A program made the position numbers and the translations under genes. 64,000 nucleotides of DNA from Bolinopsis microptera (Eukaryota > Ctenophora > Tentaculata > Lobata > Bolinopsidae): contig NC_087075.1 of the NCBI RefSeq assembly GCF_026151205.1, forward strand, positions 1,233,911-1,297,910, given 5' to 3'. Positions 14,401 to 27,100 of this stretch are shown here, one piece after another; within the stretch, counting starts at the first letter, position 1; the number at the start of each line of letters is the position of its first letter. The notes below the pieces were generated by a model. That model saw only the letters and a list, made by a program, of their open reading frames with translations. It did no database searches and was not told the DNA's origin.

Positions 14401-15376
14401 CAGGTACCTTACTTTTATCTGCTCTCTGAGTGCTCCTAAACAGGTACCTTACCTTTATCTGCTCTCTGAGTGCTCCTAAACAGGTACCTTACCTTTATCT
14501 GCTCTCTGAGTGCTCCTAAACAGGTACCTTACCTTTATCTGCTCTCTGAGTGCTCCTAAACAGGTACCTTACCTTTATCTGCTCTCTGAGTGCTCCTAAA
14601 CAGGTACCTTTCTGCAATTTCTTACTGGTACAGTGCAAACGAGATGTTGATAAGATTCCTGTCCATGAAGCTAGAAAATGTGGTTTTAACAAATTGTAAT
14701 AATCAATTGTTCAGTAATTGCTATTTCCATGTTTTAGTGAATCTAACCTCCCTACCAGACGTTTAGTGAAACCGTCAGTATTGGAAACTGTCGTGGGGCT
14801 GGTGTGAAGGCTGACGCTATCAACTCTAAGGACAAGGCCCCCAAGGTACCTTAAACATTTCTAGGCCTTTTTCTGGATCATCAATGTAGTGTTTTTCGAA
14901 TATGGGTTATAAATTATTTTAAGTTAAGATTAACTGAATTCGAAATTAACTGCGATAACATTATCTATCTCAGCCGAGTGGAGACTTCGCGTTTGATCCT
15001 CTGAAGGCAGATTATGGGCCACTGGTTAAGGCTTTGGTTATCAACCCTCCAAAGGTAGTATAAACTTACTAAAAATCATTACCACAAGAAATATAGAAAC
15101 AATTTTAAATGTTTATAAACATTAAAAATTCTTTTTATAAATAAAAAGAATTGAGCAATCATTTTTTCGCAATTTCATTTACAATGTTCAATTAACATTT
15201 TACTTCGACAGGGCTCCGTAGAATCGTGCACAAATGTTCCGGTGACGTTTCAATTCAGTCCTCCTAAGGAGTTGGCTGAAGTTGGTTCAAGACTTCAGTT
15301 CAATACCATGTTAACACTCAAAGGAGAGACAATCGAGCAGTTTAGGGTTAACTTTGTGGCAGAAATTGTCAAATGA
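2495..15376 (+). CDS. CFAP74: ASH/MSP-domain ciliary protein, CFAP74-like, 3' eight exons (5' partial)
   Basis: Exons 2495-3093, 4279-4431, 13208-13359, 13497-13596, 14183-14283, 14759-14845, 14974-15054 and 15212-15376 (TGA). Phases (1,1,0,1,0,0,0) agree at every junction. The first exon enters from the gap with a K/S/P-rich linker, then an ASH-type beta-sandwich (VDFSNVCIGQTKKLELTLKS) ending in LHLHLHGCGVEP. A second begins LDLGHVMVGEILHGTFTLKN and continues GETQEVTVKFNPDH. Further ones follow (TFSETVSIGN; VPVTFQFSPPKE), and the protein ends LTLKGETIEQFRVNF. The order of motifs matches my memory of CFAP74, a component of the central-pair C1d projection of motile cilia; HYDIN, CFAP65 or DLEC1-type proteins share the fold. 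The visible part encodes about 479 residues. Introns carry 45-, 31-, 76-, 39- and 40-bp arrays, four of them junction-spanning. Family is firm; the exact orthologue is inference. Confidence 0.75.
3162..4291 (+). repeat. 45-bp array (~25 copies) spanning a splice acceptor
   Basis: Each 45-bp unit reads through the intron end (CCTTGTGTTCAG) into the first 13 bases of the exon at 4279 (GCACGCTGGACCT). The last copy is the real junction. Internal copies mostly carry GAACGCTGG instead of GCACGCTGG and vary between GTATAGAAC and GTATAAAAC. The unit is a multiple of 3 without stops, so both strands show long spurious open frames. Confidence 0.95.
4547..5455. repeat. 31-bp AT-rich array (~29 copies)
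   Basis: Unit about 31 bp (ATAGTACTCTAGTTATAGTA then GGATATATAGT). It lies inside the CFAP74-like intron and does not touch an exon. The 3' end (from about 5225) is scrambled, with units lengthened by an extra GTTATAGTA. Confidence 0.95.
5521..13270 (+). repeat. 76-bp array (~102 copies, 7.7 kb) spanning a splice acceptor
   Basis: Period is exactly 76 bp (5521 to 5597 and onward). Each unit contains an acceptor (CACTATATCACAACAG) followed by about 60 bases of the exon that starts at 13208 (GGAACAGTAACAAGTCGGG...). The last copy is the working exon start and runs into unique coding sequence at about 13271. Variants: GGGC/GGGT before ATATT (synonymous Gly), ATTACC/ATTGCC, AGTAAC/AGCAAC. GGGT, the state of the real exon, is concentrated in the 3' third. 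One copy near 12735 has a 2-base insertion. Confidence 0.97.
13570..13920 (+). repeat. 39-bp array (9 copies) spanning a splice donor
   Basis: Unit contains the exon end (CTGTCACATTACACACAC) plus donor GTTAGT and TTTTAGCAG. The first copy is the real exon 13497-13596 with its donor at 13597. The other eight lie in the intron. Confidence 0.92.
13921..14182. other. AT-rich intron sequence
   Basis: Intron between two CFAP74-like exons, AT-rich, with a short internal near-repeat (TTCATGAAATTTAAAGATTT / CCATGAAATTTAAAAACATT) before the acceptor at 14182. Nothing else recognised. Confidence 0.6.
14246..14611 (+). repeat. 40-bp array (9 copies) spanning a splice donor
   Basis: Unit contains the end of exon 14183-14283 (CTCTGAGTGCTCCTAAACAG) and its donor GTACCT. 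The exon copy is the first; eight more follow in the intron, each with an intact CAG/GTACCT. Confidence 0.93.
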
Positions 15377-15735
15377 TAGTCCTTGATTTGGTTTAAGAAT
15401 ATAATGCTTTGGACCATGATAAAATTTTGATTGTAAATACAATGTTTAACTGTAAATAATTTTAGATTTCCGAGACAGATCAAATGATTTTCTTTCTCAT
15501 CGTTTTTCTGGGACGTAAAATGTACAGTTTTGCTTGAAATTGTAACGCGCGTAATACTTATTGTATAGATTTGGGCGCCGTTTCTATGACAACAACGCGC
15601 ACACATTCTTCATTTGGATCAAAAGCAAGGCCGATGTCAAACAGTTGCAAAAGCAGACTCGCCTTGGACGATCGCCAATTTGCATCTTTCTTAACTTCCT
15701 CCCAACATTAGAGGTATGGATAAACGAAATGAACA
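15377..15735 (+). other. short intergenic region between the CFAP74-like and dynein genes
   Basis: Only 359 bp separate the TGA of the upstream gene from the proposed dynein ATG. A pyrimidine-rich acceptor (TTCTTAACTTCCTCCCAACA then TTAG, ending 15711) lies 24 nt before the ATG. An open frame across 15561-15770 is not convincing as coding, because the dynein frame has stops immediately upstream of 15736. No clear AATAAA is seen for the upstream gene. Confidence 0.55.
15712..15735 (+). promoter_or_regulatory. possible dynein 5' leader after a splice acceptor
   Basis: A pyrimidine-rich tract ending in TTAG at 15711 leaves a 24-nt leader (AGGTATGGATAAACGAAATG + AACA) before the ATG at 15736. 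In the frame of the ATG there are stops in this leader, so translation should begin at 15736. The acceptor could serve a 5'UTR intron or spliced-leader addition. Confidence 0.4.
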
Positions 15736-18107
15736 ATGACAGAATCGCAGTCATTGGTAGCGCCTTATAACATCGGCTTGAACGAAAGAAATGAACTAGG
15801 TGTTGTAAGCGAAGCAGCTAGACGAATAGCAGCAGCCTCTGTACCTGTACTTTGCGGGTGAGTTGATTTAATGTGACATTTTCCAAATATCGTGTGCTAT
15901 GAAACACGAAAGCTAAATTGGTCTCTTGGGAGTATCTTATTTATGGTACACATTTAATGATCATTTTTCCAGAACTACTAGCTCGGATCACTTGATTACA
16001 CTTCTAGACTCAATTTCTCTACTATCTTCAGACCTTCAAGACCACTCTCAGGTACAATCAAAAGTTCTCATTGCCTTTAAAAACATTGAGTTCATTGGCG
16101 AAGTTTTGCCCATAACCAAATCTTTAACATTTACCCTTAGAATTAAATGTGTGGGTTTGATATTTCGAATTTAAAATGTCCGTTACTGCAGGTTAAACAC
16201 TACGTGGAGAGGATATGTTTTTATCTGGAAAGAAACCCCAACACAAAGCTACAGAGTAAAATAAAGCAGATATTCCCTAAGGTAATGAAGACGATCAGCC
16301 GTTCGTTTTGAATCTAAACATTGATAAATCATGAGTCATAAACTTATTCCATCTTAAGTCAGGACTAAAAACTCTTACCTCAGCTCGCTGCAGCATACAA
16401 ACGGCAGGTATGGCAGACGGGGACTCCACGTGCAACTCCTGCGCAGCAGCGCACGCAACATGCGGAGAAGCGCAGTCGTGCTCATCATGTGCCAGGCCCG
16501 GAGGTGTTTCTTCTTAGGGACGCTGAGGTTAGTCATAACCAAGCGGCAAGAAGTGTGTCAGTTGTTAGAAAGTTCTGCATTACCAGGACTCTTGTTATCC
16601 AAAAACTCCCAAAAGTCAATAACTAATATTAATCTAACTTTGTCCCAGGTCGAGAAAGTGGCACTGCTCACGACTAATATTAATCTAATTTTCTCCCAGG
16701 TCGAGAAAGTGGCACTGCTCACCATGGCAGACCTGCGGGACTCCCTCCCAAATGTGGCGTGCGAGATGGCGAGCTATGAGGCAGCTTGGCGGGGTGCTTT
16801 AGGGAGCACCGCCGCCGCCCTTAAACTTAGACTTGCAGACAACATTTCCAGTGATACTGTCCATTTGAGGGTTTGATTTTTAAGTATATAAACTTTGGTA
16901 AACGTTAATTGTACGAGTAAGTCGCGGTTAAATAAACGTTGGTAATTAAATTCTTAAACAACTTTATGAGTGTACTAGTGTACTAGTGTAACCTATTAAA
17001 CTAGTGTATTTCAAATGTTCGCAGGCAGAGGAAGTTGTGGAGCCACAAACAGTTGTAGAAGCAACTCGCAAATCATTCGTATTCCCCAAATCTAAACCCC
17101 CCAGAACTGGTCGAGAGGTTAGTTAGAGATTTAATTGTTATCAATTAGTTTAACTTATTGTAGATTATTTGATTGCAGTAAGGCTGAATACTGATATACT
17201 ATATTAGGAGAGGGGTGATCAATACTTGTCACGCGATCACCGCTTTCTTGTCACGTGATCACCGCTCTCTTGTCACGTGATATACCGCTCTCTCAGGTTG
17301 TGGACCACATCTTGTCTGGGATGCTGACCACGCAGACCTACATCGCCTACCTCAACAAACCCAACCCTACCAGGCCCTACCACCTCATCGTGGTACCCAA
17401 ATCCAAACTCCAGCCAGAACACTTTATCATGTCTTCTTTCGGTGTGATGCATGTGCTGCCCAACGGGGATAATGGTATTATTATAATAAATATAATGGTA
17501 TTATTATAATAAATATAATGGTATTATTATAATAAATATAATGGTATTATTATTATAAATATAATGGTATTATTATAATAAATAAATGGTATTATTATAA
17601 TAAATATAATGGTATTTGGTTTCTTGGTGTGTTTTGAGGGATGTTGCTCAAATTTAATACAAGTTACGGCAACAAATATTGATATTGCAGAATCATGCAA
17701 ACTCCTCTCGAGAACATTTGTTCAGTAATTAAATAGTAATATTAAATATTATTCGATCTGCAGAAGTGTACAGTTTATCAAAATGGCTGAGGAATGCACA
17801 GATCTATGATCATATCATCGATATACGTTTCTTCAAACATTTCAACCTTCTTCGTCACTTTCTACGGTATGGTTCTGAAAACTATCCTCGTGCAATTTTA
17901 CTTTAACTTAGTTATATTGTTAATTTTCATAGTACTTAAGCAAGTTTAAATAACGTAAAAAGTTGATGTAAATTAATTCCCAGATGGAGAATTAACGCAG
18001 TTCTTGAGAGGTTTGAAAGACACAGGAACATTATTCAGAACGATCTGCTAATTACTGTTCCTACCTTCGGTAAAAACCTCCTACAGATACATGCTCTTAT
18101 TTTCGAG
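15736..18107 (+). CDS. dynein exons 1-9 (tail, N-terminal)
   Basis: Exons 15736-15857, 15973-16051, 16192-16281, 16384-16527, 16700-16870, 17025-17117, 17297-17474, 17764-17866, 17984-18107. The protein opens [19 protein letters not shown] and passes a basic, low-complexity stretch in exon 4 ([19 protein letters not shown]). Exons 7-9 carry the diagnostic tail motifs: [54 protein letters not shown] and [11 protein letters not shown]. In several dynein heavy chains this segment precedes the coiled tail. The exon 5 acceptor is duplicated (16620-16720) and the exon 7 donor seeds a 23-bp repeat. Confidence 0.85.
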
Positions 18108-21100
18108 GTTTGGAGATAATATTAGTTTAAATTAATGAATAATTATTTTATAGACATAGTTTATAAACACACTAAAAATACACTGTGACATCGTTTCGAT
18201 TAGTTGATGGTGGAGCTGTAATTTTTTCATCAATGTTTGCAAGCAGATATTTGAATGAACTCGATTTTTACTGGTAAACGATTCGACAAATTATGGGCCG
18301 GCATAGTGCCGGAGCGGGTATGATCCGCTAACCTCCTCGTAACATGCGGTGCTCTACCAAAAAACTAATGATATACTTATGTCAGTATAGAACATACCCG
18401 GTACACTGATAATGTACTCTTCTAGTTGATGACGGTACCTAAGACCAGTATAGAACACATCATACCCGGTACACTGATAATGTACTCTTCTAGTTGATGA
18501 CGGTACCTAAGACCAGTATAGAACACATCATACCCGGTACACTGATAATGTACTCTTCTAGTTGATGACGGTACCTAAGACCAGTATAGAACACATCATA
18601 CCCGGTACACTGATAATGTACTCTTCTAGTTGATGACGGTACCTAAGACCAGTATAGAACACATCATACCCGGTACACTGATAATGTACTCTTCTAGTTG
18701 ATGACGGTACCTAAGACCAGTATAGAACACATCATACCCGGTACACTGATAATGTACTCTTCTAGTTGATGACGGTACCTAAGACCAGTATAGAACACAT
18801 CATACCCGGTACACTGATAATGTACTCTTCTAGTTGATGACGGTACCTAAGACCAGTATAGAACACATCATACCCGGTACACTGATAATGTACTCTTCTA
18901 GTTGATGACGGTACCTAAGACCAGTATAGAACACATCATACCCGGTACACTGATAATGTACTCTTCTAGTTGATGACGGTACCTAAGACCAGTATAGAAC
19001 ACATCATACCCGGTACACTGATAATGTACTCTTCTAGTTGATGACGGTACCTAAGACCAGTATAGAACACATCATACCCGGTACACTGATAATGTACTCT
19101 TCTAGTTGATGACGGTACCTAAGACCAGTATAGAACACATCATACCCGGTACACTGATAATGTACTCTTCTAGTTGATGACGGTACCTAAGACCAGTATA
19201 GAACACATCATACCCGGTACACTGATAATGTACTCTTCTAGTTGATGACGGTACCTAAGACCAGTATAGAACACATCATACCCGGTACACTGATAATGTA
19301 CTCTTCTAGTTGATGACGGTACCTAAGACCAGTATAGAACACATCATACCCGGTACACTGATAATGTACTCTTCTAGTTGATGACGGTACCTAAGACCAG
19401 TATAGAACACATCATACCCGGTACACTGATAATGTACTCTTCTAGTTGATGACGGTACCTAAGACCAGTATAGAACACATCATACCCGGTACACTGATAA
19501 TGTACTCTTCTAGTTGATGACGGTACCTAAGACCAGTATAGAACACATCATACCCGGTACACTGATAATGTACTCTTCTAGTTGATGACGGTACCTAAGA
19601 CCAGTATAGAACACATCATACCCGGTACACTGATAATGTACTCTTCTAGTTGATGACGGTACCTAAGACCAGTATAGAACACATCATACCCGGTACACTG
19701 ATAATGTACTCTTCTAGTTGATGACGGTACCTAAGACCAGTATAGAACACATCATACCCGGTACACTGATAATGTACTCTTCTAGTTGATGACGGTACCT
19801 AAGACCAGTATAGAACACATCATACCCGGTACACTGATAATGTACTCTTCTAGTTGATGACGGTACCTAAGACCAGTATAGAACACATCATACCCGGTAC
19901 ACTGATAATGTACTCTTCTAGTTGATGACGGTACCTAAGACCAGTATAGAACACATCATACCCGGTACACTGATAATGTACTCTTCTAGTTGATGACGGT
20001 ACCTAAGACCAGTATAGAACACATCATACCCGGTACACTGATAATGTACTCTTCTAGTTGATGACGGTACCTAAGACCAGTATAGAACACATCATACCCG
20101 GTACACTGATAATGTACTCTTCTAGTTGATGACGGTACCTAAGACCAGTATAGAACACATCATACCCGGTACACTGATAATGTACTCTTCTAGTTGATGA
20201 CGGTACCTAAGACCAGTATAGAACACATCATACCCGGTACACTGATAATGTACTCTTCTAGTTGATGACGGTACCTAAGACCAGTATAGAACACATCATA
20301 CCCGGTACACTGATAATGTACTCTTCTAGTTGATGACGGTACCTAAGACCAGTATAGAACACATCATACCCGGTACACTGATAATGTACTCTTCTAGTTG
20401 ATGACGGTACCTAAGACCAGTATAGAACACATCATACCCGGTACACTGATAATGTACTCTTCTAGTTGATGACGGTACCTAAGACCAGTATAGAACACAT
20501 CATACCCGGTACACTGATAATGTACTCTTCTAGTTGATGACGGTACCTAAGACCAGTATAGAACACATCATACCCGGTACACTGATAATGTACTCTTCTA
20601 GTTGATGACGGTACCTAAGACCAGTATAGAACACATCATACCCGGTACACTGATAATGTACTCTTCTAGTTGATGACGGTACCTAAGACCAGTATAGAAC
20701 ACATCATACCCGGTACACTGATAATGTACTCTTCTAGTTGATGACGGTACCTAAGACCAGTATAGAACACATCATACCCGGTACACTGATAATGTACTCT
20801 TCTAGTTGATGACGGTACCTAAGACCAGTATAGAACACATCATACCCGGTACACTGATAATGTACTCTTCTAGTTGATGACGGTACCTAAGACCAGTATA
20901 GAACACATCATACCCGGTACACTGATAATGTACTCTTCTAGTTGATGACGGTACCTAAGACCAGTATAGAACACATCATACCCGGTACACTGATAATGTA
21001 CTCTTCTAGTTGATGACGGTACCTAAGACCAGTATAGAACACATCATACCCGGTACACTGATAATGTACTCTTCTAGTTGATGACGGTACCTAAGACCAG

Positions 21101-24100
21101 TATAGAACACATCATACCCGGTACACTGATAATGTACTCTTCTAGTTGATGACGGTACCTAAGACCAGTATAGAACACATCATACCCGGTACACTGATAA
21201 TGTACTCTTCTAGTTGATGACGGTACCTAAGACCAGTATAGAACACATCATACCCGGTACACTGATAATGTACTCTTCTAGTTGATGACGGTACCTAAGA
21301 CCAGTATAGAACACATCATACCCGGTACACTGATAATGTACTCTTCTAGTTGATGACGGTACCTAAGACCAGTATAGAACACATCATACCCGGTACACTG
21401 ATAATGTACTCTTCTAGTTGATGACGGTACCTAAGACCAGTATAGAACACATCATACCCGGTACACTGATAATGTACTCTTCTAGTTGATGACGGTACCT
21501 AAGACCAGTATAGAACACATCATACCGGTACACTGATAATGTAACTCTTCTAGTTGATGACGGTACCTAAGACCAGTATAGAACACATCATACCCGGTAC
21601 ACTGATAATGTACTCTTCTAGTTGATGACGGTACCTAAGACCAGTTATATAACACATCATACCCGGTACACTGATAATGTACTCTTTCTAGTTGATGACG
21701 GTACCTAAGACCAGTATAGAACACATCATACCCGGTACACTGATAATGTACTCTTCTAGTAGATGACGGTACCTAAGACCAGTATAGAACACATCATACC
21801 CGGTACACTGATAATGTACTCTTCTAGTTGATGATGGTACCTAAGACCCGTATAGAACACATCATACCCGGTACACTGATAATGTACTCTTCTAGTTGAT
21901 GACGGTACCTAAGACCAGTATAGAACACATCATACCCGGTACACTGATAATGTACTCTTCTAGTTGATGACGGTACCTAAGACCAGTATAGAACACATCA
22001 TACCCGGTACACTGATAATGTACTCTTCTAGTTGATGACGGTACCTAAGACCAGTATAGAACACATCATACCCGGTACACTGATAATGTACTCTTCTAGT
22101 TGATGACGGTACCTAAGACCAGTATAGAACACATCATACCCGGTACACTGATAATGTACTCTTCTAGCTGATGACGGTACCTAAGGCCAGTATAGAACAC
22201 ATCATACCCGGTACACTGATAATGTACTCTTCTAGTTGATGACGGTACCTAAGACCAGTATAGAACACATCATACCCGGTACACTGATAATGTACTCTTC
22301 TAGTTGATGACGGTACCTAAGACCAGTATAGAACACATCATACCCGGTACACTGATAATGTACTCTTCTAGTTGATGACGGTACCTAAGACCAGTATAGA
22401 ACACATCATACCCGGTACACTGATAATGTACTCTTCTAGTTGATGACGGTACCTAAGACCAGTATAGAACACATCATACCCGGTACACTGATAATGTACT
22501 CTTCTAGTTGATGACGGTACCTAAGACCAGTATAGAACACATCATACCCGGTACACTGATAATGTACTCTTCTAGCTGATGACGGTACCTAAGGCCAGTA
22601 TAGAACACATCATACCCGGTACACTGATAATGTACTCTTCTAGTTGATGACGGTACCTAAGACCAGTATAGAACACATCATACCCGGTACACTGATAATG
22701 TACTCTTCTAGTTGATGACGGTACCTAAGACCAGTATAGAACACATCATACCCGGTACACTGATAATGTACTCTTCTAGTTGATGACGGTACCTAAGACC
22801 AGTATAGAACACATCATACCCGGTACACTGATAATGTACTCTTCTAGTTGATGACGGTACCTAAGACCAGTATAGAACACATCATACCCGGTACACTGAT
22901 AATGTAATCTTCTAGTTGATGACGGTACCTAAGACCAGTATAGAACACATCATACCCGGTACACTGATAATGTACTCTTCTAGTTGATGACGGTACCTAA
23001 GACCAGTATAGAACACATCATACCCGGTACACTGATAATGTACTCTTCTAGTTGATGACGGTACCTAAGACCAGTATAGAACACATCATACCTGGTACAC
23101 TGATAATGTACTCTTCTAGTTGATGACGGTACCTAAGACCAGTATAGAACACATCATACCCGGTACACTGATAATGTACTCTTCTAGTTGATGAAGGTAC
23201 CTAAGACCAGTATAGAACACATCATACCCGGTACACTGATAATGTACTCTTCTAGTTGATGACGGTACCTAAGACCAGTATAGAACACATCATACCCGGT
23301 ACACTGATAATGTACTCTTCTAGTTGATGACGGTACCTAAGACCAGTATAGAACACATCATACCCGGTACACTGATAATGTACTCTTCTAGTTGATGACG
23401 GTACCTAAGACCAGTATAGAACACATCATACCCGGTACACTGATAATGTACTCTTCTAGTTGATGACGGTACCTAATACCAGTATAGAACACATCATACC
23501 CGGTACACTGATAATGTACTCTTCTAGTTGATGACGGTACCTAAGACCAGTATAGAACACATCATACCCGGTACACTGATAATGTACTCTTCTAGTTGAT
23601 GACGGTACCTAAGACCAGTATAGAACACATCATACCCGGTACACTGATAATGTACTCTTCTAGTTGATGACGGTACCTAAGACCAGTATAGAACACATCA
23701 TACCTGGTACACTGATAATGTACTCTTCTAGTTGATGACGGTACCTAAGACCAGTATAGAACACATCATACCCGGTACACTGATAATGTACTCTTCTAGT
23801 TGATGACGGTACCTAAGACCAGTATAGAACACATCATACCCGGTACACTGATAATGTACTCTTCTAGTTGATGACGGTACCTAAGACCAGTATAGAACAC
23901 ATCATACCCGGTACACTGATAATGTACTCTTCTAGTTGATGACGGTACCTAAGACCAGTATAGAACACATCATACCCGGTACACTGATAATGTACTCTTC
24001 TAGTTGATGACGGTACCTAATACCAGTATAGAACACATCATACCCGGTACACTGATAATGTACTCTTCTAGTTGATGACGGTACCTAAGACCAGTATAGA

Positions 24101-27100
24101 ACACATCATACCCGGTACACTGATAATGTACTCTTCTAGTTGATGACGGTACCTAAGACCAGTATAGAACACATCATACCCGGTACACTGAAGAACTTCT
24201 CCGATACCGCTAAGAAGCAGCTGCAGTTTCTGATAAAGTACATCACCAGATTCCTTCATTACACCAAACAACTAGACGCCACCGCTGACCAGGTAACAAG
24301 TTGTAGGTAACCAGGTAACCAGGTAACCAGCTAACCAGGTAACCAGGTAATCAGGTAACCAGGTAACCAGGTAACCAGGTAAACAGGTAACCAGGTAACC
24401 AGGTAACCAGGTAACCAGGTAACCAGGTAACCAGGTAACCAGGTAACCAGGTAACCAGGTAACCAGGTAACCAGTTGTAGGTATTTTATAGGAACACACA
24501 AAACGTCTGATCTGTGTCATGTGTGTCCACTCGAACGTGGACGCGAAAATAGGTAGGTTTCTGAGCAAGAGTTTAATTAAATTACATACTACATACTACA
24601 TACTACATACTACATACTACATACTACATACTACATACTACATACTACATACTACATGCTACATACTACATACTACATACTACATACTACATACTACATA
24701 CTACATACTACATACTACATACTACATACTACATACTACATACTACATACTACATACTACATACTACATACTACATACTACATACTACATACTACATACT
24801 ACATACTACATACTACATACTACATACTACATACTACATACTACATACTACATACTACATACTACATACTAAGATACTACATACTACATACTACATACTA
24901 CATACTACATACTACATACTACATACTACATACTACATACTACATACTACATACTACATACTACATACTACATACTACATACTACATACTACATACTAAG
25001 ATACTACATACTACATACTACATACTACATACTACATACTACATACTACATACTACATACTACATACTACATACTACATACTACATACTACATACTACAT
25101 ACTAAGATACTACATACTACATACTACATACTACATACTACATACTACATACTACATACTACATAATACATTACACTTGTCCATTACACCTCTCCCCCAG
25201 TATCTAACTAGTCGGCTGCAAGACGCTACAGTGAACAACAGACCTTCACCTGATTACCTGACAAACCCTATCTCGGTACAGAAAGAAAAGAAGCACATGA
25301 GACTGCAGTACCTGCAACTGTGTCGCAGTCAGCACTCCTGCCTTCCTAATTACAGGTTAATTTATTCAAGCTTCAAACCATTCTTAGCTGAACAGACAAT
25401 TGAATACGAAACTCTCTGCCTTTTAAAATAAAAGTTGTTTTGTACGATCTTAATCAACGAACTATTTTATCATCCGGCAGGAGATCAGTACAGTTTATGG
25501 TTCAGAATCTGGTGGTTAACTTCGTTGCAGACTCGACTATTCACCTGGTGAGATTATAATATTCTACTTGTTTAAAGATAAGAGAACCCTAATGTGGTAT
25601 GTATGTAGCGTGTGTACTATCGGGAACATTAATTTTTTTATAATAAATATCATTGCAGATCGGAAAGATAGAGAATTTCATCGGTGAAGGTTCGGGCTCG
25701 TTGGTAACAATAAACCTGGTGTACGGATTAAGCAGTGAGTCTGAGGATGTAATCATCAGTTACCCTCCTATAGACAATATAGAGTCTACTCTCTTCTCAC
25801 TGCTCCCCAACATTGCATCAGCAGGTACTTACAATTACTATTTCTCTTTCTCCTTCCCTTTCTCTTTCTCTTACCCTCCTATAGACAATATAGAGTCTAC
25901 TCTCTTCTCACTCCTCCCCAACATCGCATCAGCAGGTACTTACAATTAATCATTCCTTCTCAATAGTAAAAAACATATCACACGTTGTTGTTCCGTTGTA
26001 GACAAAGAAAAATAATCATTTTAATTAAACACCGAAAATACAGAATAAAAAACTCTTGAAAGCTGAAACAAATCGTATATAAAATTAAGAACAACAATAA
26101 ATCAACTGGAACTCAATTATCAGTACTTGCGATTCCAATTATGTACACAAATGTCTTACTCTTAGTTTGAAACAACAAATATTTCCACATCGTACCCAGC
26201 AATATAATACCCATTATCAGTGCGGAACTCCACTGTATCCCCCATCTTGCAACTAGTGTCCGGTGCAGTGTCCGGTGCAGTGTCCGGTGCAGTGTCCAGT
26301 GCAGTGTCCGATGCAGTATCCGGTGCAGCATTTTCCGCGTACACTGAAAGTTTGAACTCCCTACAAGTGTAGCCCTTACAAACCCCACACTCCCTCTGTG
26401 TACACATGTGAGTGTGATTGTTCCTTCTCTTCAAGCTCCGGTACCTCACCACTCTGCTTACACAGTACACCCCGTCTAGTGTTATCTTTAGCCAGGCTAT
26501 ACCAGTGTCATCGGGCATGGTGATAGATTTGGTTAACAGGTCACAATCTACCGCGTACTCTGCAACGTACGTGCGAAATGTTCGAGAATGTTCCGCCGAA
26601 ATTGGTCTTATACTAATCTCGCCCTCCTCTGTGGGCTCCTCGAATCCTGGATATTCCTCAAATCCTGATAATGTATAGTGCAGTGTAGTTTTTAGGAAAT
26701 TTCCAACTTCGAATACACGGTTATCATTTATGATTTAAGTATTTAATTCAGAACTTGTTAGTTTTCCACGGTTAATGCTTGTGTAACGATCACCTAAAAC
26801 ACTTTAAATCAATACATTTAAGAGAAAGCCTGTCATGTAACCTCAACATGTGCCTTACTAAATACAAGGTATGTATTAGATAACGTACCATGACAGAGAA
26901 GGAGAGATAAGATTAAGATAAAGATACGGAGAGAGCTCATTGTAGATAAGAGTTGACAAGAGTCGAGTCTTCCTTCCACTGTAGCAGCACTCTGCAAGCC
27001 TACATAAAACTACACAGTTGGGAGTTATTGTGACGATACCACGTGACGTGACGTCATACCACGTGACGTGACGTCATACCACATGACGTGACGTCATACC

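Noticed and set aside
15561-15770. Coding exon of 69 codons between the two ciliary genes
   Set aside because: It has no phase link to either gene, overlaps the proposed acceptor and dynein start in another frame, and has no recognisable motif.
5521-24187. CRISPR-like reading of the 76-bp and 68-bp arrays
   Set aside because: There are no variable spacers; the whole unit repeats, and the setting is a spliced animal gene.
24272-24568. Minus-strand WLPGYLVT-repeat protein
   Set aside because: Antisense of the GTAACCAG microsatellite after the exon 10 donor.
24519-25105. YILHTT-repeat proteins
   Set aside because: Translation of a 7-bp microsatellite in a dynein intron.
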